Shown: positions 29,710 to 38,672, counted from the stretch's first letter. The stretch is DNA of 64,000 nt from Lachnospiraceae bacterium (GCA_017440045.1 JAFSIA010000062.1:1-64000), one strand, 5' to 3'. Translations and numbers: made by a program. Notes: a model not told the origin generated them from the sequence alone.

Positions 29710-30459
29710 CTAACCAAACCTTCCTGTAATGTAATCCTCTGTTCGTTTATCTGATGGCATTGAGAATATCTTCTCTGTATCATCAAACTCTACAACTTCT
29801 CCCATTAAGAAAAACGCTGTCTTATCAGATATTCTTGCTGCCTGTTGCATATTATGTGTAACCATAATAATTGTATACTTCTCTTTTAGTTCCATTACCA
29901 AATCTTCTATTTTAGATGTTGATATAGGGTCAAGCGCACTGGTTGGCTCATCCATAAGAAGTACTTCCGGCTGTACCGCCAACGCTCTGGCAATGCACAG
30001 CCTCTGTTGCTGGCCACCAGAGAGTCCTAACGCGTCTTTCTTAAGCCTGTCTTTCAATTCATCCCATATAGCTGCCCCTCTTAAGGACTCCTCCACAATT
30101 TCATCCAGCTTTGCTTTAGAACGAATACCATGTGTCCTAGGGCCAAATGCGATGTTATCATATATACTCATCGGGAATGGGTTCGGTTTTTGAAACACCA
30201 TTCCAACTCTCTTTCTCAAGAGATTCACATCCATATCCCCGTAAATATCTTCATTGTCCAGCATAACCTTTCCTTTTAAAGTACAACCTTGCACCAAATC
30301 ATTCATACGATTAAGTGTTTTTAAAAACGTAGATTTGCCGCAACCAGATGGCCCGATAAAGGCAGATATCTCATTCGCTTTTATGTCCATTTTAATACCC
30401 TTAAGCGCCTTAAAATCCCCATAAAACAGCTCTAAATCTCGCACAGTAAATTTATCCAT
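29710..30459 (-). CDS. pstB: Phosphate ABC transporter ATP-binding protein
   Basis: Energises phosphate import. 249 residues with Walker [10 protein letters not shown], the Q loop [18 protein letters not shown] typical of PstB, signature [15 protein letters not shown], Walker [14 protein letters not shown] and the switch His MVTHNMQQA. Complete. It lies 28 bp after pstA in the pst operon. Confidence 0.97.
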   Translation of the reverse strand: MDKFTVRDLELFYGDFKALKGIKMDIKANEISAFIGPSGCGKSTFLKTLNRMNDLVQGCTLKGKVMLDNEDIYGDMDVNLLRKRVGMVFQKPNPFPMSIYDNIAFGPRTHGIRSKAKLDEIVEESLRGAAIWDELKDRLKKDALGLSGGQQQRLCIARALAVQPEVLLMDEPTSALDPISTSKIEDLVMELKEKYTIIMVTHNMQQAARISDKTAFFLMGEVVEFDDTEKIFSMPSDKRTEDYITGRFG

Positions 30460-30487
30460 ATATATTTATCCTTTCTTATCTATACCA

Positions 30488-31333
30488 CTATCTCTCTTTT
30501 TTAGTTCCAACTTTAGAAGCTATAAGTTTTGATAATCCATTCATCCCTAATACAAACACTACAAGTACAACCGATGTTGCATAAGCATCTTCCATATGAA
30601 GACCTTCATTAAGCAGGCTGTACATATGCACTGCCAAAGTTGCCGTAGAATCAAAGACACTATTCGGAAGTTCCGCAATAGTTCCGGCTGTAAAAATTAG
30701 TGCAGCAGTTTCTCCTGCAATACGTCCGGCCGACAACACCACTCCCGACAATATACCAGGCATTGCTGAAGGGAGAATAATTCTAAATACAGTTCGAAGT
30801 TTTCCCGCTCCAAGACCAAAGCTTCCTTCCCTATACGAATCAGGAACTGCTATTAACGCCTCCTCTGTAGTTCTCATAATAAGCGGAAGCACCATGATAG
30901 CCAGTGTAACTGCACCTGCCAATAATGAATTCTGCCATCCGAGAGCTATAACAAATGCAAGGTAACCAAAAAGTCCAAACACGATTGACGGAATACCGGA
31001 AAGAGTCTCCGTTGTAACTCTTACAAAATGCACAAACTTATTCCCTCTTTTTGCATATTCAACCATATAAACTGCAGAAAACACTCCTATAGGCACCGCC
31101 ATAAGCAGTGACATAATCATCATAATAAATGTATTAATAATAGCCGGCATCATAGAGTTGTTTTTTGTTGTATTTTCCCAGTGAAATAACTCTGGTTTCA
31201 AATGAGGTATACCATTTACAAAAATATAACCCAATAAGAAGAAAACCATAAATACCGTTATTGCTGCTGATATGTATACAAGTACTCTTGCAACAAAAGA
31301 GATTGGATATCTAAGTACTTTACTATTTCTCAT
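30488..31333 (-). CDS. pstA: Phosphate ABC transporter permease PstA
   Basis: Inner permease half of the phosphate importer, 281 residues with six predicted spans. The EAA loop that contacts PstB is visible as ALIAVPDSYREGSFGLGAGKLRTVFRIILPSAMPG. LSGIPSIVFGLFGYLAF is the typical PstA/PstC segment. It starts 5 bases after pstC ends. Confidence 0.95.
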   Translation of the reverse strand: MRNSKVLRYPISFVARVLVYISAAITVFMVFFLLGYIFVNGIPHLKPELFHWENTTKNNSMMPAIINTFIMMIMSLLMAVPIGVFSAVYMVEYAKRGNKFVHFVRVTTETLSGIPSIVFGLFGYLAFVIALGWQNSLLAGAVTLAIMVLPLIMRTTEEALIAVPDSYREGSFGLGAGKLRTVFRIILPSAMPGILSGVVLSAGRIAGETAALIFTAGTIAELPNSVFDSTATLAVHMYSLLNEGLHMEDAYATSVVLVVFVLGMNGLSKLIASKVGTKKER

Positions 31334-31338
31334 AACTT

Positions 31339-32208
31339 TTACCCCTTTCTCTTTCTAAACAATGAAAACGAAACATTTATTAACAATATAAATATGAAGA
31401 GTACTGCTGCAGTAGCTATAAGAGCATCCTCATGTAAATCTGTAGCATAGTTCATCTCTAAAACTATATTTGCCGTCAACGTTCGAACATTACTGGTTAA
31501 TGACTCCGGAATAACAGGAGAATTACCCGCAACCATAACAACTGCCATAGTTTCTCCTATAGCTCGTCCAATTCCTAGGATAACTCCTGCTAAAATTCCT
31601 GACTTAGCTGCAGGAAGCACTGTAAAGAAAACGCTTCTCTCATGAGTGGCCCCAAGTGCCAAGGCTCCTTCATAATAGCTTTCAGGCACTGCATTTAAAG
31701 AAGATTCTATAACGCTTACCAATGTTGGCAAAATCATTATTCCAAGAAGGATAGACGCCGCAAGAGTTCCTTTTCCACTACCGCCAAAAAGACTACGAAG
31801 CTGTGGAACTATAACTACTATTCCAAAAAATCCATATACAATGGATGGTATACCTGCCATTAACTCAATCAAAGGCTTAATAATCTTATAAAGCCACTTT
31901 GGACAAAACTTTGACATAAACACTGCACAAAGAAGTCCTATAGGCACACCTATAATAATTGCTCCAGCAGTAACATATATGCTTCCTACAATCATAGGCA
32001 AAATACCAAATTTTTCTTGTCCCGGTCTCCATTCCGTTCCGCCTAAAAATTCAAAGATACCTATTTCGCCTATTGCAGGGAGACCTTTTGCAAAAATAAA
32101 AATACATATAACAGCTACTGCAAATATAGACGTACAAGCACAAATAAAGAACAGTATATGCATTGTACGATCGCTAATTCTGTTTATTGTATATCTTTTA
32201 TCACTCAT
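31339..32208 (-). CDS. pstC: Phosphate ABC transporter permease PstC
   Basis: Second permease half, 289 residues, about six spans. MAGIPSIVYGFFGIVVIVPQLR and the EAA loop SLNAVPESYYEGALALGATHERSVFFTVLPAAKSG identify it, followed by GIGRAIGETMAVVMVAGNSP, characteristic of PstC. GAGGAAATAAG precedes the start. A hairpin separates it from pstS. Confidence 0.95.
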   Translation of the reverse strand: MSDKRYTINRISDRTMHILFFICACTSIFAVAVICIFIFAKGLPAIGEIGIFEFLGGTEWRPGQEKFGILPMIVGSIYVTAGAIIIGVPIGLLCAVFMSKFCPKWLYKIIKPLIELMAGIPSIVYGFFGIVVIVPQLRSLFGGSGKGTLAASILLGIMILPTLVSVIESSLNAVPESYYEGALALGATHERSVFFTVLPAAKSGILAGVILGIGRAIGETMAVVMVAGNSPVIPESLTSNVRTLTANIVLEMNYATDLHEDALIATAAVLFIFILLINVSFSLFRKRKG

Positions 32209-32250
32209 CTTATTTCCTCACATGTCTCAATGTTGAAAAGATAGGCATAA

Positions 32251-32275
32251 GCTTGGATTTATATAAAATCCAAGC
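32251..32275 (-). other. Hairpin between pstS and pstC
   Basis: GCTTGGATTT (32251-32260) pairs perfectly with AAATCCAAGC (32266-32275), and weaker pairing extends outwards (ATAGG / CCTAT). There is only a poor T-run. Such hairpins downstream of a binding-protein gene commonly slow mRNA decay or cause partial termination, giving more PstS than permease. Confidence 0.5.
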
Positions 32276-32299
32276 CATACACCTATTACTTTATTCTGA

Positions 32300-33169
32300 T
32301 TAGTCCTCAAGAGACCACTTTGTAATTTCACCTTTATAAATGCCCTTAATCTGCTCACTTGTAAGAGTCTCGCCAAGTTCATTATTCTCATTAACAATCA
32401 CCGCTATACCATCAATTGCAATCTGTGCAGATGTAAGACCCTTAGCAATCTCAGAATCCTTAACCGCTCTTGATGCCATACCTATATCAGATACACCTTC
32501 AATTGCGTTTGTCATACCTGCTGATGAGCCACCTTCTGAAACCTGAACATCTACATTAGGATTTAACCCCTCATATTCTTCCGCAAGAACTTTCATAACT
32601 GGTGCCACTGATGTAGAACCCGAAATCTTAACTGTTCCACTTAAGTTTGATGACACATAATCATCTGTCACATCTATTGCAATATAACCTTCCGCTGTTA
32701 CAACAGCCTGTCCCTGTGTGCTTAAAACATACTTCATAAAGTCTGCTGCAACCTGACTTAACGAATCTTCCTTATATGCAACATTAAACGGTCTTGAAAC
32801 TTTATATGTTCCATTCTTTACATTCTCCGCTGTTGCCTCTACACCATCAACCTTTACAGCCTTTATATCATCATTTAGCGAACCAAGTGAAATGTAACCA
32901 ATTGCTGCAGGATTATCCTTTACTGTCGTAATCACAACTGATGTACTTGAATTCTGTTCTGCTGTAGCTACTGTGATATCATTTCCATCTGCATCTGTAA
33001 TCTCAAAAAGCTCTACAAATGCATCTCTCGTACCAGAACCTTCTTCTCTTGATATTACTGTTATCTCTGTATCCTTTGTAATGCCTTCATCGCTGCTTCC
33101 ACAACCTGTTATCATAGTCATTCCCATTACTGCCACCATAAAAAGTGCTGTTAATTTCTTTAATTTCAT
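32300..33169 (-). CDS. pstS: Phosphate-binding lipoprotein PstS, circularly permuted
   Basis: Extracellular phosphate receptor of the Pst importer, 289 residues. A lipoprotein signal peptide ends at the lipobox ITGC (Cys23). The domain order is unusual: the segment with ITVISREEGSGTRDAF (about 36-51), which lies in the second half of E. coli-type PstS, comes first. The usual N-terminal segment, VKISGSTSVAPVMKVLAEEYE with SEGGSSAGMTNAIEG and ADIGMASR-type sequence, comes after residue 180. The protein ends at GEITKWSLED, exactly where the other order would continue into the first segment. ATG 33169 has GGAGGAAG before it. All phosphate-contact segments are present. Confidence 0.92.
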   Translation of the reverse strand: MKLKKLTALFMVAVMGMTMITGCGSSDEGITKDTEITVISREEGSGTRDAFVELFEITDADGNDITVATAEQNSSTSVVITTVKDNPAAIGYISLGSLNDDIKAVKVDGVEATAENVKNGTYKVSRPFNVAYKEDSLSQVAADFMKYVLSTQGQAVVTAEGYIAIDVTDDYVSSNLSGTVKISGSTSVAPVMKVLAEEYEGLNPNVDVQVSEGGSSAGMTNAIEGVSDIGMASRAVKDSEIAKGLTSAQIAIDGIAVIVNENNELGETLTSEQIKGIYKGEITKWSLED

Positions 33170-33263
33170 ATTTCTTCCTCCATTTTGCCCTGTCCCATTT
33201 AAGGGCAATAAATACTTTTTCCTTTTTTCTTTTTCTGTCGACACATTTAGAATAAATTTTCAA

Positions 33264-33303
33264 TGTTAAGCCCACAAGCGCGTTTTTGTTAATTGTATGT
33301 TAA
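33264..33303 (-). promoter_or_regulatory. Candidate Pho boxes upstream of pstS
   Basis: On the minus strand TTAACA occurs at 33303-33298, 33292-33287 and 33269-33264. The first two are 11 bp apart, the spacing of direct repeats bound by PhoP/PhoB-type regulators, and the third is 23 bp further on, about two helical turns. TATTCT follows as a possible -10. Confidence 0.55.
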
Positions 33304-33352
33304 AAAGAATGGTGCAAAACCTAATTTACTTTTAGGTCTCACACCATTCTTT
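33304..33352 (-). terminator. Terminator after the LTA-synthase-like gene
   Basis: AAAGAATGGTG (33304-33314) pairs with CACCATTCTTT (33342-33352), with an inner ACCTAA/TTAGGT stem. On the minus strand a T-run follows and runs into the first Pho box. Confidence 0.8.
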
Positions 33353-33386
33353 ACATTATTTTAATATTAATTTTTATTGCTATTTG

Positions 33387-35093
33387 TTATTTCGTTCCAA
33401 GAATATCTTCATTGTATAATATTGAATTCTTTGAAATCTCTTCCATAAAATATTCTTTTCCTACCTCTTCCATAACTGTCTTTTTGTCAGAATACAGATT
33501 TGTTCCTAAACCAAGTCGTTCTCCTTCTATCTTGAATCCTAAACTTGCAAGAATTGTAGGATACATATCCATAGTTGTAAACAGTCTGTTTTCAGCATTT
33601 GTAGGCTCTAAATCTGAATTTATAATCACGTGGTATGTCGATCTATCATACCCCTTAGGAACAAACTCGTTTTTAACTATAGGCGCCATACTCAAATGAT
33701 CTCCACCTACTACAATAACTGTATCCTCGTAGAAATCCTGTGTCTTACACCACTCTACAAACTCATAGATTAAAGCATCCTGACAATTGATTACATTCTT
33801 ATACTTCTCCGAATATTTAGTTCCACATCTCTCACATGTATAACCACTTGTAGTGTGCAAATCTATAGTATTTATCAAAAGATTAAACGGCTTCCCTGTC
33901 GCCTCAAGCTTATCTATCTCAGTCTTAGCGTACTGCAAAAGCTTGTCGTCCTCAAAACCCCAGAATCTAAAATAATCCTGGTCGATATAATCATATTCTA
34001 CCGCTGTACTATAATCGAATATCTCATAGTTTCCATGCTGTTCAAAATATGTATCAACTCCGGCAAAGTGCTTATACGAACCGAGCATAACCTCATTTAC
34101 ATATCCCTGTTTTTCAAGAAGCTCTCCAAGAGATGTAAGCCCAGGTAAAAATTTCGCATAGCCTTCGTATCCATTCTGTCCCATAGGTGTCATCATCGGA
34201 ACTCCCGAAAGCTGAGCTACCATAGCTGCAATAGTCCAGCCAGTACCCTCAACCTCTATAGCGCCTGCTAAATTTTCCTTTGTAGAAAAATGTGTATTCT
34301 CATTTGCCATATTAGTCAGGTTTGGAATCAGATTTTCATTCATGCATCCGCCACTTGCCACATCAGCAAAGCTGGCTTCCAACGATTCACATAAGATAAA
34401 TATAAGATTCTTCTTTTTACCATTTTCTGGTGCTGTTATCTTTGCTTCAGCAGCATCTACATAGTAATCTTCAAATATAGTAGATGAATCAAATCTATCA
34501 GCCAACCACTCATCAATGTGAAATCCAAATATGTCCACAACAATTACAATAACTAACGCAAGAGATGAAATCGATAAGAAATATCTTGTAAAAAGTCGTC
34601 TTACTATGCATACACCTTCAATGACGGCCTTTACAATTTTGTTAAACAAATTCTCCTTCTTTACAGAAGCTTTTTCCTTCTCAACAACAACATCATCATC
34701 TACAGCCACTGCGTTAACCGTCTCAACGTTAACCGTCTCAACATCAACCGTCTCAACATTCTGCTTCTTTTCCTTTAATTTCTTTTTCCATGCATAATAA
34801 CCATCCATTATGTCCGGAAGGAATATGACAAGCAGATATGCAACCATCACTGTAACATACGGCATTACACCTTCAAAATAGCTAGCAACAATATCATTGT
34901 CCGCTCCCTTTAATGGTACCATTAAATGGAACAAAACCTGTGCAAACGGAATATCTCCAAAAACATCCTGAGACCAATATAGCAGATACCCTAACATTAC
35001 TGCCAAAACAGCAAATATTACTCCCAAAATGCTCTTCCATATTTTTATAGGTTTTTTAGCCTTTTTTATTTTCTTAACTTCCTGTGTCGCCAT
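33387..35093 (-). CDS. LTA synthase-family membrane sulfatase/phosphoglycerol transferase
   Basis: A 568-residue membrane enzyme. Three probable N-terminal spans (about residues 20-40, 70-95 and 170-190), then an extracellular alkaline-phosphatase-like domain starting NLIFILCESLEASF, in which the residue equivalent to the catalytic Thr lies near ENLAGAIEVEGTGWT, and ending with VIVVGGDHLSMAP. This is the phosphoglycerol transferase/LtaS-like group that transfers glycerol phosphate to lipoteichoic acid or membrane glycans. The loop between spans 2 and 3 has a threefold VETV repeat (VETVDVETVNVETVN). The start is ATG 35093, behind AAGGGG. It has its own promoter. Confidence 0.88.
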   Translation of the reverse strand: MATQEVKKIKKAKKPIKIWKSILGVIFAVLAVMLGYLLYWSQDVFGDIPFAQVLFHLMVPLKGADNDIVASYFEGVMPYVTVMVAYLLVIFLPDIMDGYYAWKKKLKEKKQNVETVDVETVNVETVNAVAVDDDVVVEKEKASVKKENLFNKIVKAVIEGVCIVRRLFTRYFLSISSLALVIVIVVDIFGFHIDEWLADRFDSSTIFEDYYVDAAEAKITAPENGKKKNLIFILCESLEASFADVASGGCMNENLIPNLTNMANENTHFSTKENLAGAIEVEGTGWTIAAMVAQLSGVPMMTPMGQNGYEGYAKFLPGLTSLGELLEKQGYVNEVMLGSYKHFAGVDTYFEQHGNYEIFDYSTAVEYDYIDQDYFRFWGFEDDKLLQYAKTEIDKLEATGKPFNLLINTIDLHTTSGYTCERCGTKYSEKYKNVINCQDALIYEFVEWCKTQDFYEDTVIVVGGDHLSMAPIVKNEFVPKGYDRSTYHVIINSDLEPTNAENRLFTTMDMYPTILASLGFKIEGERLGLGTNLYSDKKTVMEEVGKEYFMEEISKNSILYNEDILGTK

Positions 35094-35147
35094 CTTTTTC
35101 CCCTTCACGATTTACGTCGAGTTTTCCTTTGTTTTACATACCTTTCT

Positions 35148-35175
35148 AGTTTAACACAGCCTACATTTTAGTCAA
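35148..35175 (-). promoter_or_regulatory. Promoter of the LTA-synthase-like gene
   Basis: TTGACT (35175-35170) and TAAACT (35153-35148) on the minus strand are 16 bp apart. Confidence 0.5.
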
Positions 35176-35198
35176 GGCTTTATTTTTTTATTATGCAC

Positions 35199-35226
35199 TT
35201 GACATTATGGTGTAGCATATTATAAT
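35199..35226 (+). promoter_or_regulatory. ribU promoter
   Basis: TTGACA (35199-35204) and TATAAT (35221-35226), both consensus, with a 16-bp spacer. It directs transcription into the FMN riboswitch. Confidence 0.8.
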
Positions 35227-35248
35227 TAAGTAGGCAATTTAATATATG

Positions 35249-35353
35249 CCTTCAGGGCAGGGTGAAATTCCCGATCGGCGGTAAAGTCCGCGAGCGCAAA
35301 GCGCAGATTTGGTGTAATTCCAAGACCGACAGTATAGTCTGGATGAAAGAAGG
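35249..35353 (+). ncRNA. FMN riboswitch (RFN element)
   Basis: The conserved blocks are present in order: AGGGCAGGGTGAAATTCCC, GATCGGCGGTAAAGTCCGCGA, the variable arm GCGCAAAGCGC, GATTTGGTGTAATTCC, GACCGACAGTATAGTC and GGATGAAAGAAGG. P1 pairs CCTTC (35249-35253) with GAAGG (35349-35353). The ribosome binding site AAGGGAGG (35350-35357) overlaps the 3' strand of P1, so FMN binding should hide it and block RibU translation. No separate terminator hairpin is seen before the start codon. Confidence 0.95.
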
Positions 35354-35364
35354 GAGGTTCTATT

Positions 35365-35907
35365 ATGAACAACAAAGCTAAAAAAATAGCTGTTATCGGA
35401 ATGCTTTGTGCCATAGCATTCTTAATCACAGTGGTATGTCGTATACCAGTCGTTTTATTCTTAAAATATGAGGCAAAGGACGTTATAATCGCCTTAGGCG
35501 GATTTATATTCGGACCACTTACATCCCTCATAGTATCCGTTATTGTTTCCATTATTGAAATGCTTGCAATAAGTACTACAGGTTACATAGGCTGCATTAT
35601 GAACATTGTTTCAACCTGCGGTTTTGCTTGTACTGCTGCAATTATCTACAAAAAAAAGCACACAAAGACAGGTGCCATAATTGGTTTACTTAGCGGAATT
35701 ATTGTAGCAACTGTACTTATGCTTTTATGGAATTATTTCTTAACTCCTATATATATGGGTTATCCAAGAGAAGCTGTTGCTAAAATGCTCATACCAACAT
35801 TCCTTCCATTTAACTTATTCAAAAACGGATTGAATGCATTAATTACATTTATTATTTATAAGCCCGTTGTAACAGGCCTTAGAAAAGCAAAATTATTAGA
35901 TAAATAG
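35365..35907 (+). CDS. ribU: Riboflavin ECF transporter substrate-binding protein RibU
   Basis: S-component that binds riboflavin and docks with a shared energising module (EcfA, EcfA', EcfT) not present in this window. 180 residues, six spans, with the short basic start MNNKAKKIAVIGMLCAIAFL, YEAKDVIIALGGFIFGPL in the first half (residues of the riboflavin site) and GYPREAVAKMLIPTFLPFNLFKNGLNA near the end, both typical of RibU. The FMN riboswitch in front fixes the substrate assignment. It is one of the few plus-strand genes and stands alone between its own promoter and terminator. Confidence 0.95.
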   Translation: MNNKAKKIAVIGMLCAIAFLITVVCRIPVVLFLKYEAKDVIIALGGFIFGPLTSLIVSVIVSIIEMLAISTTGYIGCIMNIVSTCGFACTAAIIYKKKHTKTGAIIGLLSGIIVATVLMLLWNYFLTPIYMGYPREAVAKMLIPTFLPFNLFKNGLNALITFIIYKPVVTGLRKAKLLDK

Positions 35908-35948
35908 GCATAATTAAATATAATAATTACAATAAATTAAATTGCTAA

Positions 35949-35984
35949 AAAATCCAGGTAACTAAATTACCTGGATTTTCTTAT
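35949..35984. terminator. Bidirectional terminator, ribU and feo operon
   Basis: AAAATCCAGGTAA (35949-35961) pairs perfectly with TTACCTGGATTTT (35967-35979). T-runs are present in both directions, ending ribU on the plus strand and the feo operon on the minus strand. Confidence 0.85.
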
Positions 35985-36032
35985 ACTTATTTAACCGGCA
36001 CAATCACACAAGCGAACATTGACATTTTTGGG

Positions 36033-36167
36033 CTACCTACAATGTCCACAGCTCTGACAATTGCCACCACACTGTGATGACTTGCCACTTTTCTTATCCT
36101 TAATCATACTGTATATAATTAATCCTACGACTACAGCTAAACCTGCCATAACTATGTAAGTTCCCAT
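36033..36167 (-). CDS. FeoB-associated Cys-rich membrane protein
   Basis: A 44-residue frame not picked up by length-limited gene calling. Start ATG 36167 follows GGAGGTG; stop TAG at 36033. One N-terminal membrane span (MAGLAVVVGLIIYSMI), a basic stretch and a Cys cluster C-x3-C-x2-C-x2-C (residues 33-43, SQCGGNCQSCGHC). This is the small FeoB-associated protein of Firmicutes, placed directly after feoB by 26 bp. It probably helps hand ferrous iron to or from FeoB, or senses it; the role in this family is not established. Confidence 0.82.
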   Translation of the reverse strand: MGTYIVMAGLAVVVGLIIYSMIKDKKSGKSSQCGGNCQSCGHCR

Positions 36168-36193
36168 AGGGCACCTCCGATTATTTAAGTTAA

Positions 36194-38359
36194 TTACTTT
36201 ATTCCTGCTGTCTTAACATCTAATGATGTAGCTCTCTTTGCCGGTCTAAAAAGCATAAACAAGAATCCAACTGCAACAATGATTGCAACCACTGTAGCTA
36301 CGCTAAATGTTCCCTGCACAAGCAAACCTATCTGATATACACATAATGAAACAAGATAAGCAAATCCTGTCATATAACCAATCGCAAACCATGTCCACTT
36401 AGCATTATTCATCTCTCTCTTTATAGCACCCATAGCTGCAAAACATGGAGCGCAGAGCAAGTTGAATATCATAAATGAATAAGCTGCAAGCTTGCTTCCA
36501 TTAAAGAACTCGGCGCCGATAACCTCAAGACCCTTGCCGCCTTCTTCTACTAATGTAAATGCTAAATCAGCATCTCCCATAGAAGATAATGAACCAAATA
36601 CACCAACTACCTCTTCCTTAGCCACTAAACCAAGAACTGTAGCCACTGCCGCCTGCCAGTTACCAAAACCTAATGGTTTGAAGATTACTGCTATAGCAGA
36701 ACCGATTACATTCAAAATGGAATCCTCATCGCCATCTCCAATATAATGGAAACCGCCCTCAAATGTAAGGCTGTTAAGAATCCAAATTACAATACTTGCC
36801 AACAGGATAACCGAACCTGCACGCTTGATGAAACTCCATCCACGCTCCCAAGTAGCTCTTAAAACGTTGCCCACTGTTGGAAGATGATATGCAGGAAGCT
36901 CCATAACGAAAGGAGCCGGGTCACCAGCAAACCATTTTGTCTTTTTGAGAATAATACCACTTATGATAACAGCTGCAACACCGATAAAGTATGCCGATGT
37001 AGCAACCCAGTCACTACCACCGAATAATGCGCCGGCAATTAAGCCCACGATAGGCATCTTCGCACCACATGGAATGAATCCTGCTGTCATGATTGTCATC
37101 TTACGATCACGATCCTGCTCGATTGTACGGCTTGCCATAATACCTGGTACACCACATCCTGTTGAAACCAACATAGGGATGAAACTCTTTCCAGAAAGAC
37201 CAAACTTACGGAAAATTCTGTCCATAATAAACGCAACACGGGCCATATAACCGCACTCCTCTAACATTGCAAGCAAGAGGAATAATATGAGCATCTGTGG
37301 AACAAATCCAAGAACAGCACCTACACCGCCAACAATACCATCTGCGATAAGACTTACCAACCAGTCTACACATCCAATAGATTCCAGTGCAGATGTAACA
37401 CCAGGAACAACCCACTCGCCAAATAAAGTATCATTCATAAATCCTACAGTCCAATCTCCGATTGTACCAATAGAAATCTTATATACAAAGAACATTACAA
37501 GGACGAAAATTGGTAATGCAAGAATTCTGTTTGTAATAATTTTATCAATCTTGTCTGATGTTGTAAGCTTTTCCTTTTTAGCAGCCTTTGTACAACACTG
37601 ACCAATGATTGAAGATATGTACTCGTATCTCTCATTTGTGATAATACTGTCTGCATCATCATCAAATTTTTCTTCAAGAGCTTTTATCTCAGCTGAAACG
37701 TCAGGAACATTCTTCATCTGAGACGCAATCTTATCATCACTTTCAAGAAGCTTAATAGCGAAGAATCTCTTCTGCTCCTCTGCTACATCTGCACCAAGCT
37801 TTGTCTCTACAGCACTAATTATTTCCTCTGCCTCTGATGCAAAACTATGTACAGGAAGCTGTGCCTGCTTTCTATTAGCAAGAGCCACTGCCTTTTCAAT
37901 AAGCTTATCAACACCCTTATTCTTAAGGGCTGAAATCTCAACAACTTCACATCCAAGCTTTTCTGAAAGCTTATCTAAATAAATCTTATCACCATTCTTT
38001 TCTACAAGGTCCATCATATTTATAGCCATGATTACAGGAATTCCAAGCTCCATAATCTGTGTAGAAAGGTATAAGTTTCTTTCAATATTAGTACCATCTA
38101 CGATATTAATAATCGCATCAGGCTTTTCATTTATGAGGTAATTTCTGGCAACTACCTCCTCAAGTGTATATGGTGACAACGAGTAAATACCAGGTAAATC
38201 TGTGATAACAACATCTTTGTTACCCTTGAGTTTACCCTCTTTTTTCTCCACTGTAACACCTGGCCAGTTTCCAACAAACTGAGCAGAACCCGTCAATGCG
38301 TTAAACAATGTAGTCTTACCACAGTTCGGATTACCTGCTAAAGCAATTTTTAATGACAT
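36194..38359 (-). CDS. feoB: Ferrous iron transporter B
   Basis: GTP-dependent Fe(II) importer, 721 residues. N-terminal G domain with G1 GNPNCGKTTLFNALTG, G2 GVTVEKKEG, G3 DLPGIYSL, G4 NMMD, then the helical insertion domain and a membrane part with two gate repeats (FIPMLVSTGCGVPGIMASR; FIPCGAKMPIVGLIAG). The Cys residues in these gates are the proposed metal path. The C-terminal part contains LCAPCFAAMGAIKREM. Full length. It follows two feoA genes; a TTAG-N6-CTAA site lies in the 91-bp gap upstream. Confidence 0.97.
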   Translation of the reverse strand: MSLKIALAGNPNCGKTTLFNALTGSAQFVGNWPGVTVEKKEGKLKGNKDVVITDLPGIYSLSPYTLEEVVARNYLINEKPDAIINIVDGTNIERNLYLSTQIMELGIPVIMAINMMDLVEKNGDKIYLDKLSEKLGCEVVEISALKNKGVDKLIEKAVALANRKQAQLPVHSFASEAEEIISAVETKLGADVAEEQKRFFAIKLLESDDKIASQMKNVPDVSAEIKALEEKFDDDADSIITNERYEYISSIIGQCCTKAAKKEKLTTSDKIDKIITNRILALPIFVLVMFFVYKISIGTIGDWTVGFMNDTLFGEWVVPGVTSALESIGCVDWLVSLIADGIVGGVGAVLGFVPQMLILFLLLAMLEECGYMARVAFIMDRIFRKFGLSGKSFIPMLVSTGCGVPGIMASRTIEQDRDRKMTIMTAGFIPCGAKMPIVGLIAGALFGGSDWVATSAYFIGVAAVIISGIILKKTKWFAGDPAPFVMELPAYHLPTVGNVLRATWERGWSFIKRAGSVILLASIVIWILNSLTFEGGFHYIGDGDEDSILNVIGSAIAVIFKPLGFGNWQAAVATVLGLVAKEEVVGVFGSLSSMGDADLAFTLVEEGGKGLEVIGAEFFNGSKLAAYSFMIFNLLCAPCFAAMGAIKREMNNAKWTWFAIGYMTGFAYLVSLCVYQIGLLVQGTFSVATVVAIIVAVGFLFMLFRPAKRATSLDVKTAGIK

Positions 38360-38420
38360 TTTCTTTTCCCTCTTTCCTATTTTTCGTCTCTTAGATATGT
38401 TTCGTCTAAACTACCAATGA

Positions 38421-38434
38421 TTAGTCATGCCTAA
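38421..38434. promoter_or_regulatory. Candidate iron-repressor operator before feoB
   Basis: TTAG (38421-38424), six bases, CTAA (38431-38434). The same TTAG-N6-CTAA pattern occurs at the feoA promoter and the repressor promoter. It is of the type recognised by DtxR-family proteins. Confidence 0.5.
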
Positions 38435-38450
38435 CCACTATGTAAAAAAA

Positions 38451-38672
38451 TTAGTCGACTACTATCATCTCCGCATCGGCTTTTCTAAGTGACAATTCAT
38501 AACCTCTAACAGTTATCTCTACAGGATCACCAAGAGGTGCTACTTTTCTAACGTATACTTCAACGCCTTTTGTGATACCCATATCCATAATTCTTCTCTT
38601 GACTGGTCCTTCACCTGTAAGCTTTACAACTTTTACAGTCTGACCGCAAGGTATCTCCTTTAATGTCTTCAT
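38451..38672 (-). CDS. feoA: FeoA domain protein (second)
   Basis: A 73-residue SH3-like FeoA protein that supports FeoB from the cytoplasm. LKEIPCGQTVKVVKL and GPVKRRIMDMGITKGVEVYVRKVAPLGDPVEITVRGYELSLRKADA-type sequence match the family consensus well (RRRLLDMGLTPGTEV). The start is put at ATG 38672 because AAAGGAGATAAT precedes it; the frame extends further upstream but without a site. Of the two FeoA copies this one is closer to the classical form. Confidence 0.92.
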   Translation of the reverse strand: MKTLKEIPCGQTVKVVKLTGEGPVKRRIMDMGITKGVEVYVRKVAPLGDPVEITVRGYELSLRKADAEMIVVD

